From assembly GCF_039531165.1 (NCBI RefSeq), contig NZ_BAAAPN010000057.1:243857-307856 (forward strand): DNA of 64,000 bases, given 5' to 3'. This DNA comes from Nostocoides_A vanveenii (GTDB lineage: Bacteria; Actinomycetota; Actinomycetes; Actinomycetales; Dermatophilaceae). The position numbers were made by a program, and so were the translations under genes. Below are positions 41,056 through 49,193 of the stretch, in pieces. The notes below the pieces were generated by a model. It had not been told where the DNA came from. It ran no database searches and was given only the letters and a program-made list of their open reading frames with translations. The first letter of the stretch is position 1. The number at the start of each line of letters is the position of its first letter.

Positions 41056-42996
41056 ATGTCCGGACACCACGACCACGCAGGCGGCGCGCCGGCCCTGACG
41101 GGCCTGCGACTGGCACTGATCGGCAGCCCGAACGCCGGCAAAACCACGCTCTTCAACGCCTTGACGGGGATGCGCGGCAAGACCGGCAACTATCCCGGTG
41201 TCACGGTCGCCCGCTATGAAGGCCGTGCCCGGATCGACGATCTCGATGTCGTCATCGAAGATCTGCCGGGCACCTACAGCCTCGACCCGATCAGCCTCGA
41301 CGAGCAGGTCGTCATCGACACGCTGGACATCGCGACCGACCCGGCGTCGACGCCGGACGGGCTGCTGGTGCTGCTCGATGCGACCACGTTGCGACGCTCG
41401 CTCGGCCTGCTCGCGCAGGCCCTGCTCAGCGACCTGCCCGTATGCGTGGTCCTCACCTTCGCCGACGAACTCACCGCTCGCGGGGGTCACCTGGACCAGG
41501 AGGCGCTCGCCCGGGCGCTCGGCCTACAGGTCGTCGTCGTCACCGCCGGCGATCCCGCCGGTGTCTCGCAGCTGCAAGCCCTGGCCCACCACATCCGCCA
41601 CTGGCCCCGCCCCGCCCTCGCCCCGCCCACCGACCCGGCCGAAGCGGCGGCGTGGGCGGGCTCGGTGCTGGGTGCCGCGGCATACGTGCCGGCGGGAGCG
41701 GACGATCGGACGCGCCGGCTGGACGCGGTCCTGCTCCACCCCGTCGCGGGGGGCGCAATCTTCCTCGCGGTGATGTTCGCCTTCTTCCAGGTGATCTTCA
41801 CGCTCGCGGCGCCGCTACAGGGGCTGATCGAGCGCGGCTTCGGCTGGTTGGGCGATCTGGCGGCGCACCACCTGCCGGGCGGTTGGCTGGGCGACTTCGT
41901 CGGGACCGCGCTCATCGGTGGTGTCGGCGGCGTGATCGTCTTCTTGCCGCAGATCGCCCTGTTGTTCTTGATGATCTCGCTGCTCGAGGGCGTCGGCTAT
42001 ATGTCGCGGGCGGCGTTCATCATGGACCGCTTCATGTCGCGTTTTGGGCTCGAGGGGCGGGCATTCGTCTCGCTGCTTTCGTCGGTGGCGTGTGCCATCC
42101 CCGGGATCATGGCGACGCGCACGCTGCCGTCGGCGCGTGACCGGCTGGCGACGATGATGGCCGCGCCGCTGATGACCTGCTCTGCTCGGTTGCCGGTCTT
42201 CGTGCTGCTGGTCTCGATGTTCGTGCCCGCGTCGGCGCGGGTCGGGCCCTTCGGCGCGCAGGGGAGCGTGCTCTTTGGGCTCTACCTGCTCGGTGCGGTC
42301 TCAGCGCTCCTGACGGCCGCGCTCTTTAAGAAGGTGGGCAGGCGGACCGGTCAGGCCCTGCCCTTCTATATGGAGCTGCCGCCCTATCGGGTGCCGCGGC
42401 TGCGGGGTGTGGTCTTCGCGGTCTGGGACGCCTGCAAATCCTTCCTGCGCAAGGTCACCCACATCATCCTGGCCGCCACAATCGTGCTCTTCCTGTTGCT
42501 CAACCTGCCGGTCCGCGGGAGCGCCGAACTCCAGCAGGCGGGCGTGGACCCCGGCGACGATCGCGCGGTCGCGGCCTATGCCATCGACCACAGCCTGGCT
42601 GCGGACGTGGGCCGGGCCGTGAGCCCGGTCTTCGCGCCGCTCGGCTTCGACTGGCGGATCAATGTCGGCGTGCTCTCCTCGCTCGCCGCGCGCGAGGTAT
42701 TCGTGGCCACGATGGGTCAGGTGGGCGCCGCGACCAACCCGGAATCGCCGCGCACCGAGTTGTCGCGCATGCGGGTGGAGGAGGGGTCGCGGGCCGGTCA
42801 GTTGCTCTTCACCCGCGAAACAATTGCGGCCCTGCTGATCTTCTTTGTCTATGCGCTGCAGTGCATTTCGACGATCGGTGTGCTTCGTCGCGAGTCAGGA
42901 AGCTGGCGCTGGCCGCTGATCGGCTTCGGCTATATGTTCACGCTGGCGTGGCTGATGGCTTTCCTGGCGCGCACCGTCGTGGGGGCGCTGGGGTGA
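41056..42996 (+). CDS. feoB: Ferrous iron transporter FeoB
   Basis: A 646-residue protein: cytoplasmic G domain (G1 GSPNAGKTT near residue 24, G3 DLPGTYSL; the G4 position reads TFADEL, not the usual NxxD), then a membrane domain with two Gate motifs (CAIPGIMATRTL and TCSARLPVFVLLVSMF). It imports Fe2+. The length is slightly short of E. coli FeoB, mainly in the N-terminal regulatory part. It lies between feoA and an Nfu-like gene in one operon. Confidence 0.94.
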   Translation: MSGHHDHAGGAPALTGLRLALIGSPNAGKTTLFNALTGMRGKTGNYPGVTVARYEGRARIDDLDVVIEDLPGTYSLDPISLDEQVVIDTLDIATDPASTPDGLLVLLDATTLRRSLGLLAQALLSDLPVCVVLTFADELTARGGHLDQEALARALGLQVVVVTAGDPAGVSQLQALAHHIRHWPRPALAPPTDPAEAAAWAGSVLGAAAYVPAGADDRTRRLDAVLLHPVAGGAIFLAVMFAFFQVIFTLAAPLQGLIERGFGWLGDLAAHHLPGGWLGDFVGTALIGGVGGVIVFLPQIALLFLMISLLEGVGYMSRAAFIMDRFMSRFGLEGRAFVSLLSSVACAIPGIMATRTLPSARDRLATMMAAPLMTCSARLPVFVLLVSMFVPASARVGPFGAQGSVLFGLYLLGAVSALLTAALFKKVGRRTGQALPFYMELPPYRVPRLRGVVFAVWDACKSFLRKVTHIILAATIVLFLLLNLPVRGSAELQQAGVDPGDDRAVAAYAIDHSLAADVGRAVSPVFAPLGFDWRINVGVLSSLAAREVFVATMGQVGAATNPESPRTELSRMRVEEGSRAGQLLFTRETIAALLIFFVYALQCISTIGVLRRESGSWRWPLIGFGYMFTLAWLMAFLARTVVGALG

Positions 42997-43027
42997 TGGG
43001 TTGCCGGGCTTGCCGGGGGGTCGAGCG

Positions 43028-43618
43028 ATGATCCCGTTGCACCCCGAGGCCGTGCCGGAGGACGAGGCAAGCCTGCGCTGGCGGGTGGTCACCGATCGGA
43101 TGCCGGCCGAGGGACGGCTCGTCTCGGCCCCCGGGGACTTGGGTGATCTCCTCGCTGCAGGGGCGCTCGCCAAGGTGGTCGTGGAGCCGGATTCGGTGGT
43201 GGTGACACTGCCGGCCGGGGCGTCGTGGCAGGCGAGCGGGCCGCGGGTGCGGACGGCACTGCATACGGCCCTGGAGGCGCCCCTGGAGTGGGTCACCGAT
43301 CCCGCGGCCGGACGGCCAGGGGGCGCGACCGCGGGTGGGGCCACGGTCGCCGAGGTCGAGGCGTTGTTGGCCGGGCCGGCGGGCCTGACGATCCGGGCGC
43401 ACGGCGGCGAGGTCCGCGTCCTGGCGGTGCGCGACGGCATCGCCGACCTCGAGCTCGCTGGCGCCTGCGCAGGGTGTCCCGCGGCCGGGCTCACCATCGC
43501 GACGACCCTTTCGGGGGTGCTTCGCGCGGAGCTGGGTCTGACCGATGTGCGCGTGACCGAGGCGCCCCGCCGCCCCTTCGTGGCCCTGGCCGCCCTCCTG
43601 CGGCGCCCGCAACCCTGA
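43028..43618 (+). CDS. NifU C-terminal-domain (Nfu-like) protein linked to Feo
   Basis: A 196-residue protein. The C-terminal part (about 110-185) is a NifU-like Fe-S scaffold domain with HGGEVRVLAVRDGIADLEL and the cysteine pair ACAGCPAAG, which in Nfu proteins binds a 4Fe-4S cluster between subunits. The N-terminal part resembles the Nfu N-terminal domain. It is 31 bases after feoB, in the place where FeoC is found in enterobacteria. It may take iron from FeoB or sense it; this is inference. Confidence 0.85.
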   Translation: MIPLHPEAVPEDEASLRWRVVTDRMPAEGRLVSAPGDLGDLLAAGALAKVVVEPDSVVVTLPAGASWQASGPRVRTALHTALEAPLEWVTDPAAGRPGGATAGGATVAEVEALLAGPAGLTIRAHGGEVRVLAVRDGIADLELAGACAGCPAAGLTIATTLSGVLRAELGLTDVRVTEAPRRPFVALAALLRRPQP

Positions 43619-43670
43619 CCCCCACCCCGGCCCAGCCCCGTCGAGTGGCCGGTTCAGCCCGGTCGAGAGG

Positions 43671-43726
43671 CCGGTTCAGCCCCGTCGAGAGGCCGACCAG
43701 GCGGCCTCTCGACGGGGCTGAACCGG
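43671..43726. terminator. Strong bidirectional terminator with duplicated arm
   Basis: A perfect 25-bp stem (43671-43695 with 43702-43726; the arm contains GGTTCAGCCCCGTCGAGAGG) and a six-base loop lies between the convergent Nfu and acyl-CoA dehydrogenase genes. Two more imperfect copies of the left arm precede it at about 43632 and 43651, as if the arm had been copied in tandem. Confidence 0.8.
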
Positions 43727-43736
43727 CCCTTCGACG

Positions 43737-45608
43737 TCAGAAGGCGGCCTCCGGGACCTCCATCAGGGCGTTGTCGGTCGACTCGGCGATGGCGCGCTCG
43801 GCGGCCAGCTTCGGCAGCACATTGCGGGTGTAGAACTGGGCCGCGGCGACCTTGCCGGTGTAGAAGTCCTTGTCCGGTCCAGTTGCACCGGCGTCGAGGG
43901 CGTCCTGGGCGACTGCGGCCTGGCGCAGGAGCAGCCAGCCGACGATCAGGTCACCGGCGGCGAGCAGCAGGCGTGAGGTGTTCTGGCCCACCTTGTAGAG
44001 GTTGGCCGGGTCCCCGCCCATCCGCGGGTCCGACGCCATCAGCGGGGTCACCATGGCACCGAGGATGCCTTGAACGTCCTCGACGGCCTTGCCGAGCATC
44101 TCGCGGTCGCGGTCGAGGACCCCCTGCTGCTGCCCGGTGTCCTTGGCGAACTCAGTGATCTGCATCGAGAGCGCGGTCAGCGCCTGGGCCTTGTCGCGGA
44201 TGATCTTGCGGAAGAAGAAGTCCAGGCCCTGGATCGCGGTTGTGCCCTCGTAGAGAGTGTCGATCTTGGCGTCGCGGACATACTGCTCGATCGGGTAGTC
44301 CTGCAGGTAGCCCGATCCGCCGAGCGTCTGCAGCGATTCGGTGCCGAGGAGGACCCAGGCCCGCTCGGACCCGAGGCCCTTGACCAGCGGCAGCAGCAGG
44401 TCGTTCGTCCGCGCGGCGAGGTCGGCGGCACTGCCCTTGGCGACGGCCTCATTGCCGCTCTCCAGGTAGTGCTGGTCGGCGACGTCCTGCTGGGTGGCGG
44501 TGAACAGGACGAGCGCGCGCAACCCCTCGGCATACGCCTTCTGCAGCATCAGGGAGCGTCGCACGTCGGGGTGGTGGGTGATGGTCACCCGCGGTGCTGA
44601 CTTGTCGGCGGCGCGGGTGAGGTCGGAGCCCTGGACGCGCTGCTTGGCGTAGTCGAGCGCATTGAGGTAGCCGGCAGACAAGGTGGCGATGGCCTTGGTG
44701 CCCACCAGCATGCGCGCGTTCTCAATGACGTGGAACATCTGCGCGATGCCGTCGTGCACGTCGCCGAAGAGCGTCCCGGTAGCCGGTATGCCGTCGCCGA
44801 AGGTCAACTCGCACGTGGTGGAGACCTTCAGGCCCATCTTCTTCTCGACATTGGTGACCATGACGCCGTTGCGGGCGCCGAGTTCACCGGTCTCGAGGTC
44901 GACGTGGAACTTGCTGAGAATGAAGAGGGAGAGGCCCTTGGTGCCCTCGGCCGCACCCTCAGGCCGGGCCAGGACGAAATGGACGACGTTGTCGGTCATG
45001 TCGGCTTCGGCGCTGGTGATGAAGCGCTTGACGCCGGTGATGCTCCACGTGCCGTCATCGAGTTGGACGGCCTTGGTGCGGCCGGCGCCGACGTCGGAGC
45101 CCGCGTCCGGCTCGGTCAGCACCATCGTGCAGAGCCAGCCCTTCTCCACGATCCACTTGGCCAGCTTCTTCTGCTCCGGCGTGCCCAGGGTGTAGAGCAA
45201 CTCGGCGAAGCTGTAGGTGGCGCCGAACATGGCGATGGCTGGGTTGGCGCCGAGGATCATCTCATTGATGGCCCACTTCAGCGACGGCGGGCAGGGGGTG
45301 CCGCCGAGTTCGTGCTGGAGTTGGACGTTCCAGAAGCCGGAGTCCTGAAAAGCCTTGTAGGACTTCTTGAAACTCGCCGGCATGGTGATCTCTTGGGTGA
45401 CCGGGTCGTACTTCGGCGGGTTGCGGTCCCCGTCGACGAAGCTCTCGGCCAGGTCGCCCTCGGCCAGCTCCTTGACGTGCTTGAGCATCTCGCGGGCCGT
45501 GGCCTCGTCGAAGTCGTCGTAGGGGGCGCTGCCCAAGAGGGCCTGGCGGTCGAAGACCTCGAAGAGGTTGAACTCGATGTCTCGCAGGTTGGCTTTGTAG
45601 TGGCCCAT
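43737..45608 (-). CDS. Acyl-CoA dehydrogenase (long form)
   Basis: A 623-residue flavoprotein of the acyl-CoA dehydrogenase superfamily: N-terminal DUF-type extension (GHYKANLRDIEFNLFEVF), FAD-binding core (MVLTEPDAGSDVGAGRTKA), and the catalytic glutamate in DTLYEGTTAIQG near residue 453. The extra C-terminal domain of about 130 residues is typical of FadE5-like actinobacterial enzymes. It performs the first step of fatty acid beta-oxidation. The promoter region holds a TetR-type palindrome. It begins at ATG 45608. Confidence 0.92.
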   Translation of the reverse strand: MGHYKANLRDIEFNLFEVFDRQALLGSAPYDDFDEATAREMLKHVKELAEGDLAESFVDGDRNPPKYDPVTQEITMPASFKKSYKAFQDSGFWNVQLQHELGGTPCPPSLKWAINEMILGANPAIAMFGATYSFAELLYTLGTPEQKKLAKWIVEKGWLCTMVLTEPDAGSDVGAGRTKAVQLDDGTWSITGVKRFITSAEADMTDNVVHFVLARPEGAAEGTKGLSLFILSKFHVDLETGELGARNGVMVTNVEKKMGLKVSTTCELTFGDGIPATGTLFGDVHDGIAQMFHVIENARMLVGTKAIATLSAGYLNALDYAKQRVQGSDLTRAADKSAPRVTITHHPDVRRSLMLQKAYAEGLRALVLFTATQQDVADQHYLESGNEAVAKGSAADLAARTNDLLLPLVKGLGSERAWVLLGTESLQTLGGSGYLQDYPIEQYVRDAKIDTLYEGTTAIQGLDFFFRKIIRDKAQALTALSMQITEFAKDTGQQQGVLDRDREMLGKAVEDVQGILGAMVTPLMASDPRMGGDPANLYKVGQNTSRLLLAAGDLIVGWLLLRQAAVAQDALDAGATGPDKDFYTGKVAAAQFYTRNVLPKLAAERAIAESTDNALMEVPEAAF

Positions 45609-45641
45609 GACGCGCCCCTTTGCTCCGATGGGTATGGCTGA

Positions 45642-45657
45642 CTAAGCGCTTGCTTAG
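45642..45657. promoter_or_regulatory. Candidate TetR-family operator
   Basis: A perfect palindromic pair CTAAGC-GCTT-GCTTAG lies 34 bases upstream of the acyl-CoA dehydrogenase start. Such AAGC/GCTT-rich sites are common for TetR regulators of lipid degradation in actinobacteria. No regulator gene is next to it. Confidence 0.45.
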
Positions 45658-45768
45658 CGCGTTGAGTCTAGTGTTACCCGGGTTGGCCTGGGGCGCAAGG
45701 GTTTGGGCGTCGATGAGGCGGATCCGTGACCGGACTCACGTGGTTCGCGGCTGCGGCGCGTCGACCCG

Positions 45769-46731
45769 TCAGTCCGCGTAGGGCAACAGGGCCGACGTCA
45801 CTGACACAACGCCGGGGCCGTACTTCTTGTCCATCCCAGCCTGCAACAGGCCGTCGAGGTCGTCGATCACCTGTAGTTCGACCACGCTGAGCTGGGTGTC
45901 CACCCCGCTCCCGAGCAATCCAGGGATCGTGTTTGTCGACAACTCCTCCTGAATGGCCAGCAACTCCGCCTCGGTATGCCCGCCCTGGGAGACGCAGAGC
46001 ATCCCGCCCCAGGTCGCGCGCATCGTCCTCTCCGCCGCCGCCGCATCCTCGATCACCTTGACGTTGAGGATCAGCTTCGCCGGATCGTTCATCTTCTCCG
46101 GCTCCTTCGCGGGATCAGCCGGGTTGATGGACTGGTCGAGCCATGCGCCGGCATACGTCGAGAGCGCGGCCGCGGCCGCAAGGGTCGCATCTTCGGCCTC
46201 CTGGGTGGTCTTGGCCGGGTCGAGCACCTTCCAGCCGCCTGCGGGGGCGGGACAGGGGGTGGTCGGGCCCTGCCCGGTGAGCGGGTCACGAGGCCGTGGG
46301 CCGGTGTAGTCCTCGATGGTGGTGACCGGCTTGGTGAGGTGGAAGGTTGAGGCGGCCGCGTCATACGTCCCGATGACGGCGTACTGGCCCCACCGCACGC
46401 CGTTCGCGGAATCGTGCTTGGGGGCCTTGGCCCAGTCCCAGTTGTCGATGACCGGGCCGCCGCACTGGGGTGGGAGGGAGGTGAGCACGCCGCCCAGGCA
46501 GAGTTGAGGGCCCTTTCCGGGGGCATCGAGCACCGTGGCGAGGGCGGCACGCAGGGGTGGGAGCGGGTTGGTGGTGGCGCTCGTGCTGGGCGAACCGGTG
46601 CCGCCCGTCGGGTTGGCGTTGCCCGTGGTCGTGCTCGCGGTCGAGCCGGCCCCGGACCCGGCGGATTCGGTGCCGCACGCGCTGAGCGCGAGGGTGGCGA
46701 CCAGGGCGACGGGAAGCAGGAGGCGCGTCAT
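45769..46731 (-). CDS. Secreted lipoprotein of unknown function
   Basis: A 320-residue lipoprotein: signal peptide LLLPVALVATLALSA with lipobox LSAC, then a Ser/Thr/Gly linker and a domain with two conserved-looking Cys near LCLGGVLTSLPPQCGGPV, plus WDWAKAPK and VRWGQYAVIGTYDAAASTFHL. This resembles actinobacterial proteins of unknown function. The gene is divergent from the SDR gene, with a dispersed palindromic repeat in the gap. Confidence 0.8.
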   Translation of the reverse strand: MTRLLLPVALVATLALSACGTESAGSGAGSTASTTTGNANPTGGTGSPSTSATTNPLPPLRAALATVLDAPGKGPQLCLGGVLTSLPPQCGGPVIDNWDWAKAPKHDSANGVRWGQYAVIGTYDAAASTFHLTKPVTTIEDYTGPRPRDPLTGQGPTTPCPAPAGGWKVLDPAKTTQEAEDATLAAAAALSTYAGAWLDQSINPADPAKEPEKMNDPAKLILNVKVIEDAAAAERTMRATWGGMLCVSQGGHTEAELLAIQEELSTNTIPGLLGSGVDTQLSVVELQVIDDLDGLLQAGMDKKYGPGVVSVTSALLPYAD

Positions 46732-46850
46732 ACGCCCTTCGACGCTCGCGCGGTGGGGGTGGTTCCCGGCGGCTGCGGGTCTGGCCGCCGGCGGTTTCGG
46801 CTGCGGTTCTCGACCCCGGGCGGCCCGCCGTTCGCACTTAGCGCACGGTA

Positions 46851-46892
46851 GGTGACGTCGAGCAGGGTAGACCCTGCTGGAGGTGACCTAAC
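46851..46892. repeat. Dispersed palindromic element, copy A
   Basis: An imperfect palindrome around GAGCAGGG-TAGA-CCCTGCT. Its minus strand shares TTAGGTCACCTCCAGCAGGG and CCTGCTCGACG with the element near 52.5 kb; both cores are 42 bases long. It lies between two divergent genes. Confidence 0.75.
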
Positions 46893-46937
46893 CGCTGCTA
46901 GCAGATATTAGGAACGGGGGCGGCATACGATCCCGGG

Positions 46938-48452
46938 GTGGAGGACGGGGCCGAGTCGAGCGCGCCGCGGCTGGACCCGGCCGACTTGGCGACGACCTTG
47001 CGGGTGCTGGCTTCGCTCCACGAGCTGGCGCCGGACGATCCGGACATCCAGACGATCAAGCGGGCGACCGGGGTCATGGCCAGCCGGATCCGCAAGACGC
47101 GCCGGCGCGAAGCGCGCTCTGCCGCAAGGCGACCCGATCTCGACCACGATGCCGCCGTGCTCGCCTCGACGGCGACCGGCTCGCCGTTGCGGATCGACGA
47201 CGAGACCCGCGGCATACCGCTCGCCGCATCGACGGACGACGCGAGGTATGCCGGCGAACTTCGCATCCCGCGGGGCTGCTACGTCTGCCACGAGAAATAC
47301 GCCCTCGTCGACGCCTTCTATCACTGGCTCTGCCCGCGCTGCGCGGCCTTCAGCCATGGCAAGCGCCATCAGCGCATCGATCTACTAGGCCGTCGCGCGC
47401 TGCTGACCGGCGGGCGGGCCAAGATCGGGATGCACATCGCGCTGCGGTTGCTGCGCGACGGCGCCGACCTGACGATCACCACGCGCTTTCCCCGGGATGC
47501 GGCGCGGCGCTTCGCCGAACTCGCCGACTCGCCCGAGTGGCTCGACCGGCTGACCGTGGTAGGCATCGACCTGCGCGATGCCACCTCGGTGCTCGCGCTG
47601 GCCGACGAGGTTGCGGGCGGCGGACCGCTGGACATCCTGATCAACAACGCCTGCCAGACCGTGCGCCGCTCGCCAGGCGCCTATGCCCACCTCGTCGCGG
47701 GGGAGTGCGAGCCACTTCCGGCCGGTATGCCGTTGCCCCGCCTGGTCACCTTCGACCGGGTCAGCGACGCCCACCCGGCGGCCCTGGTCGGGGTGCTAGC
47801 CGAGCACGCCCCCGGACCTGCAGTGGTCGACAGTGCGGGGGCCTCGCTGACGGCAGCTGCGATGACTTCGCTTGCGCTGCAGGGGGGTTCGGCGAGCCTG
47901 GCCGCGCACGTGGCCGGGACGGCGATCGATGCCGGCGGGCTGCTGCCCGATGACATGAGCGTCAACTCCTGGACGCAGAAGGTCGAGGACGTCGACCCGT
48001 TGGAGTTGCTGGAAGTGCAGCTGTGCAACTCGGTGGCGCCCTTTCTCCTCGTCTCGAAGCTGCGGCCCGCCATGCGGGCGGCGGTCGCGCGGGGTGCCCG
48101 GCGGGCATACGTGGTCAATGTGTCGGCGATGGAGGGGCAGTTCGGGCGGCGCTACAAGGGGCCGGGGCATCCGCATACGAATATGGCCAAGGCCGCGCTC
48201 AATATGCTCACGCGCACCTCGGCGGGCGAGATGTTCGAGACCGACCGCATCCTGATGACTGCGGTCGACACCGGCTGGATCACCGACGAGCGGCCGCAAC
48301 CGGACAAGCTGCGGATCGCCGCCCAGGGCTGGCATGCCCCGCTGGATTTGGTCGACGGCGCCGCGCGCGTCTATGACCCGATCGTGCGCGGCGAGGCCGG
48401 CGAGGACCTGTATGGCTGCTTCCTCAAGGACTACGCCCCCCACCCCTGGTGA
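46938..48452 (+). CDS. Short-chain dehydrogenase with N-terminal zinc ribbon
   Basis: A 504-residue protein. Residues 1-110 are helical; residues 114-135 hold a zinc ribbon Cys-x2-Cys-x14-Cys-x2-Cys (CYVCHEKY and LCPRC). From about 150 an SDR domain begins (LLTGGRAKIGMHIALRLL, DILINNACQ). A 90-residue insertion separates this from VVNVSAMEGQFG and HTNMAKAALNM. The usual SDR Tyr-x3-Lys has Thr in place of Tyr (T-N-M-A-K), so catalysis may differ. Proteins of this length occur in other actinobacteria; the substrate is unknown. GTG start. Confidence 0.82.
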   Translation: MEDGAESSAPRLDPADLATTLRVLASLHELAPDDPDIQTIKRATGVMASRIRKTRRREARSAARRPDLDHDAAVLASTATGSPLRIDDETRGIPLAASTDDARYAGELRIPRGCYVCHEKYALVDAFYHWLCPRCAAFSHGKRHQRIDLLGRRALLTGGRAKIGMHIALRLLRDGADLTITTRFPRDAARRFAELADSPEWLDRLTVVGIDLRDATSVLALADEVAGGGPLDILINNACQTVRRSPGAYAHLVAGECEPLPAGMPLPRLVTFDRVSDAHPAALVGVLAEHAPGPAVVDSAGASLTAAAMTSLALQGGSASLAAHVAGTAIDAGGLLPDDMSVNSWTQKVEDVDPLELLEVQLCNSVAPFLLVSKLRPAMRAAVARGARRAYVVNVSAMEGQFGRRYKGPGHPHTNMAKAALNMLTRTSAGEMFETDRILMTAVDTGWITDERPQPDKLRIAAQGWHAPLDLVDGAARVYDPIVRGEAGEDLYGCFLKDYAPHPW

Positions 48453-48478
48453 GCGACTCCCCTGCAGATGCGGTCGAG

Positions 48479-48880
48479 TCAGTCGACGAGGTCGACGGCG
48501 ACGACCGCGGGGAGGTCGCCGAAGCGAGCCCGGGCGTCGTTGCTGAGGATCGTGCGGCCCGTCTGGACCGCGTGCGCGGCGATGATCAGGTCGTGTGCGC
48601 TGCGTGGCTGCCCGGCTCGGCGCACGTGGGCCAGGAGCCGGGCGTGCGCCGCCGCTGTGGCCTCGGTGTAGTCGAGGACCGCGACGTTGTCCTGGATCGC
48701 GGCCAGGGCTCGTGATCGATCGGCGGCTCGGCGTGCGGTCTCGGCCAGCTCGATACCCGCCCGATACTCCGCGATGGTGAGCGCGGCGACCGCGAGGTCG
48801 TCGTCATCCAGGGACGTCGCCGACGGGTCGCGCTCGATCGCGCTTAGCGCATTGGTGTCCAGGATCAGGCGTCGGCCCAT
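48479..48880 (-). CDS. vapC: VapC-type PIN-domain toxin
   Basis: A 133-residue PIN ribonuclease with the acidic residues in place: Asp8 (LILDTNALSAIE), Glu in LTIAEYRAG, Asp in SAHDLIIAAHA and Asp in LSNDARARFGDL. VapC toxins cut tRNA or rRNA. The gene overlaps the upstream antitoxin gene by 16 bases, which is usual for such pairs, and is convergent with the SDR gene, 26 bases away. Confidence 0.93.
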   Translation of the reverse strand: MGRRLILDTNALSAIERDPSATSLDDDDLAVAALTIAEYRAGIELAETARRAADRSRALAAIQDNVAVLDYTEATAAAHARLLAHVRRAGQPRSAHDLIIAAHAVQTGRTILSNDARARFGDLPAVVAVDLVD

Positions 48881-49122
48881 GGGTCCGTCCGGTCGGACGT
48901 GAGCAGCGAGGTGGTCTGCGCGATCGCCGCGGCGAAGTCATCGTCGGGCGGCGTGATCCCGGCGAGCGCTTCTCGCAGATCGCGGCCCGTGCGCCGGCGT
49001 GCGGGCCGCAGTTCGGCGATGGGCTTGTTGCCCCGGGTCACGGTCACCGACTCGCCCGCCTCGATGGCGTCGAGCAGATCGGAGAATCGGCGGGCGGCCT
49101 CCGTCGCCGTGATGGTGCGCAT
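48865..49122 (-). CDS. vapB: Phd/YefM-type antitoxin (VapB)
   Basis: An 85-residue antitoxin of the Phd/YefM fold: RTITATEAARRFSDLLDAIE then VTVTRGNKPIAELRP, with a disordered C-terminus that wraps the toxin (FAAAIAQTTSLLTSDRTDPW). It neutralises VapC and normally represses its own promoter together with the toxin. Just upstream, 49133-49160, is a relatively AT-rich stretch around TATCTGATTATCGGATC, where the promoter and operator are expected. Confidence 0.92.
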   Translation of the reverse strand: MRTITATEAARRFSDLLDAIEAGESVTVTRGNKPIAELRPARRRTGRDLREALAGITPPDDDFAAAIAQTTSLLTSDRTDPWADA

Positions 49123-49193
49123 GGAAGCGACTGTATCTGATTATCGGATCGAACCCTCTTTCGTCGCTGGCGGGGAAACGCAGTGATCGCCGG

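Noticed and set aside
46851..46892. Iron box inside the dispersed palindrome (TTAGGTCACC)
   Set aside because: Only the left half resembles the IdeR/DtxR consensus; spacing and right half do not fit, and copy B is between convergent genes.
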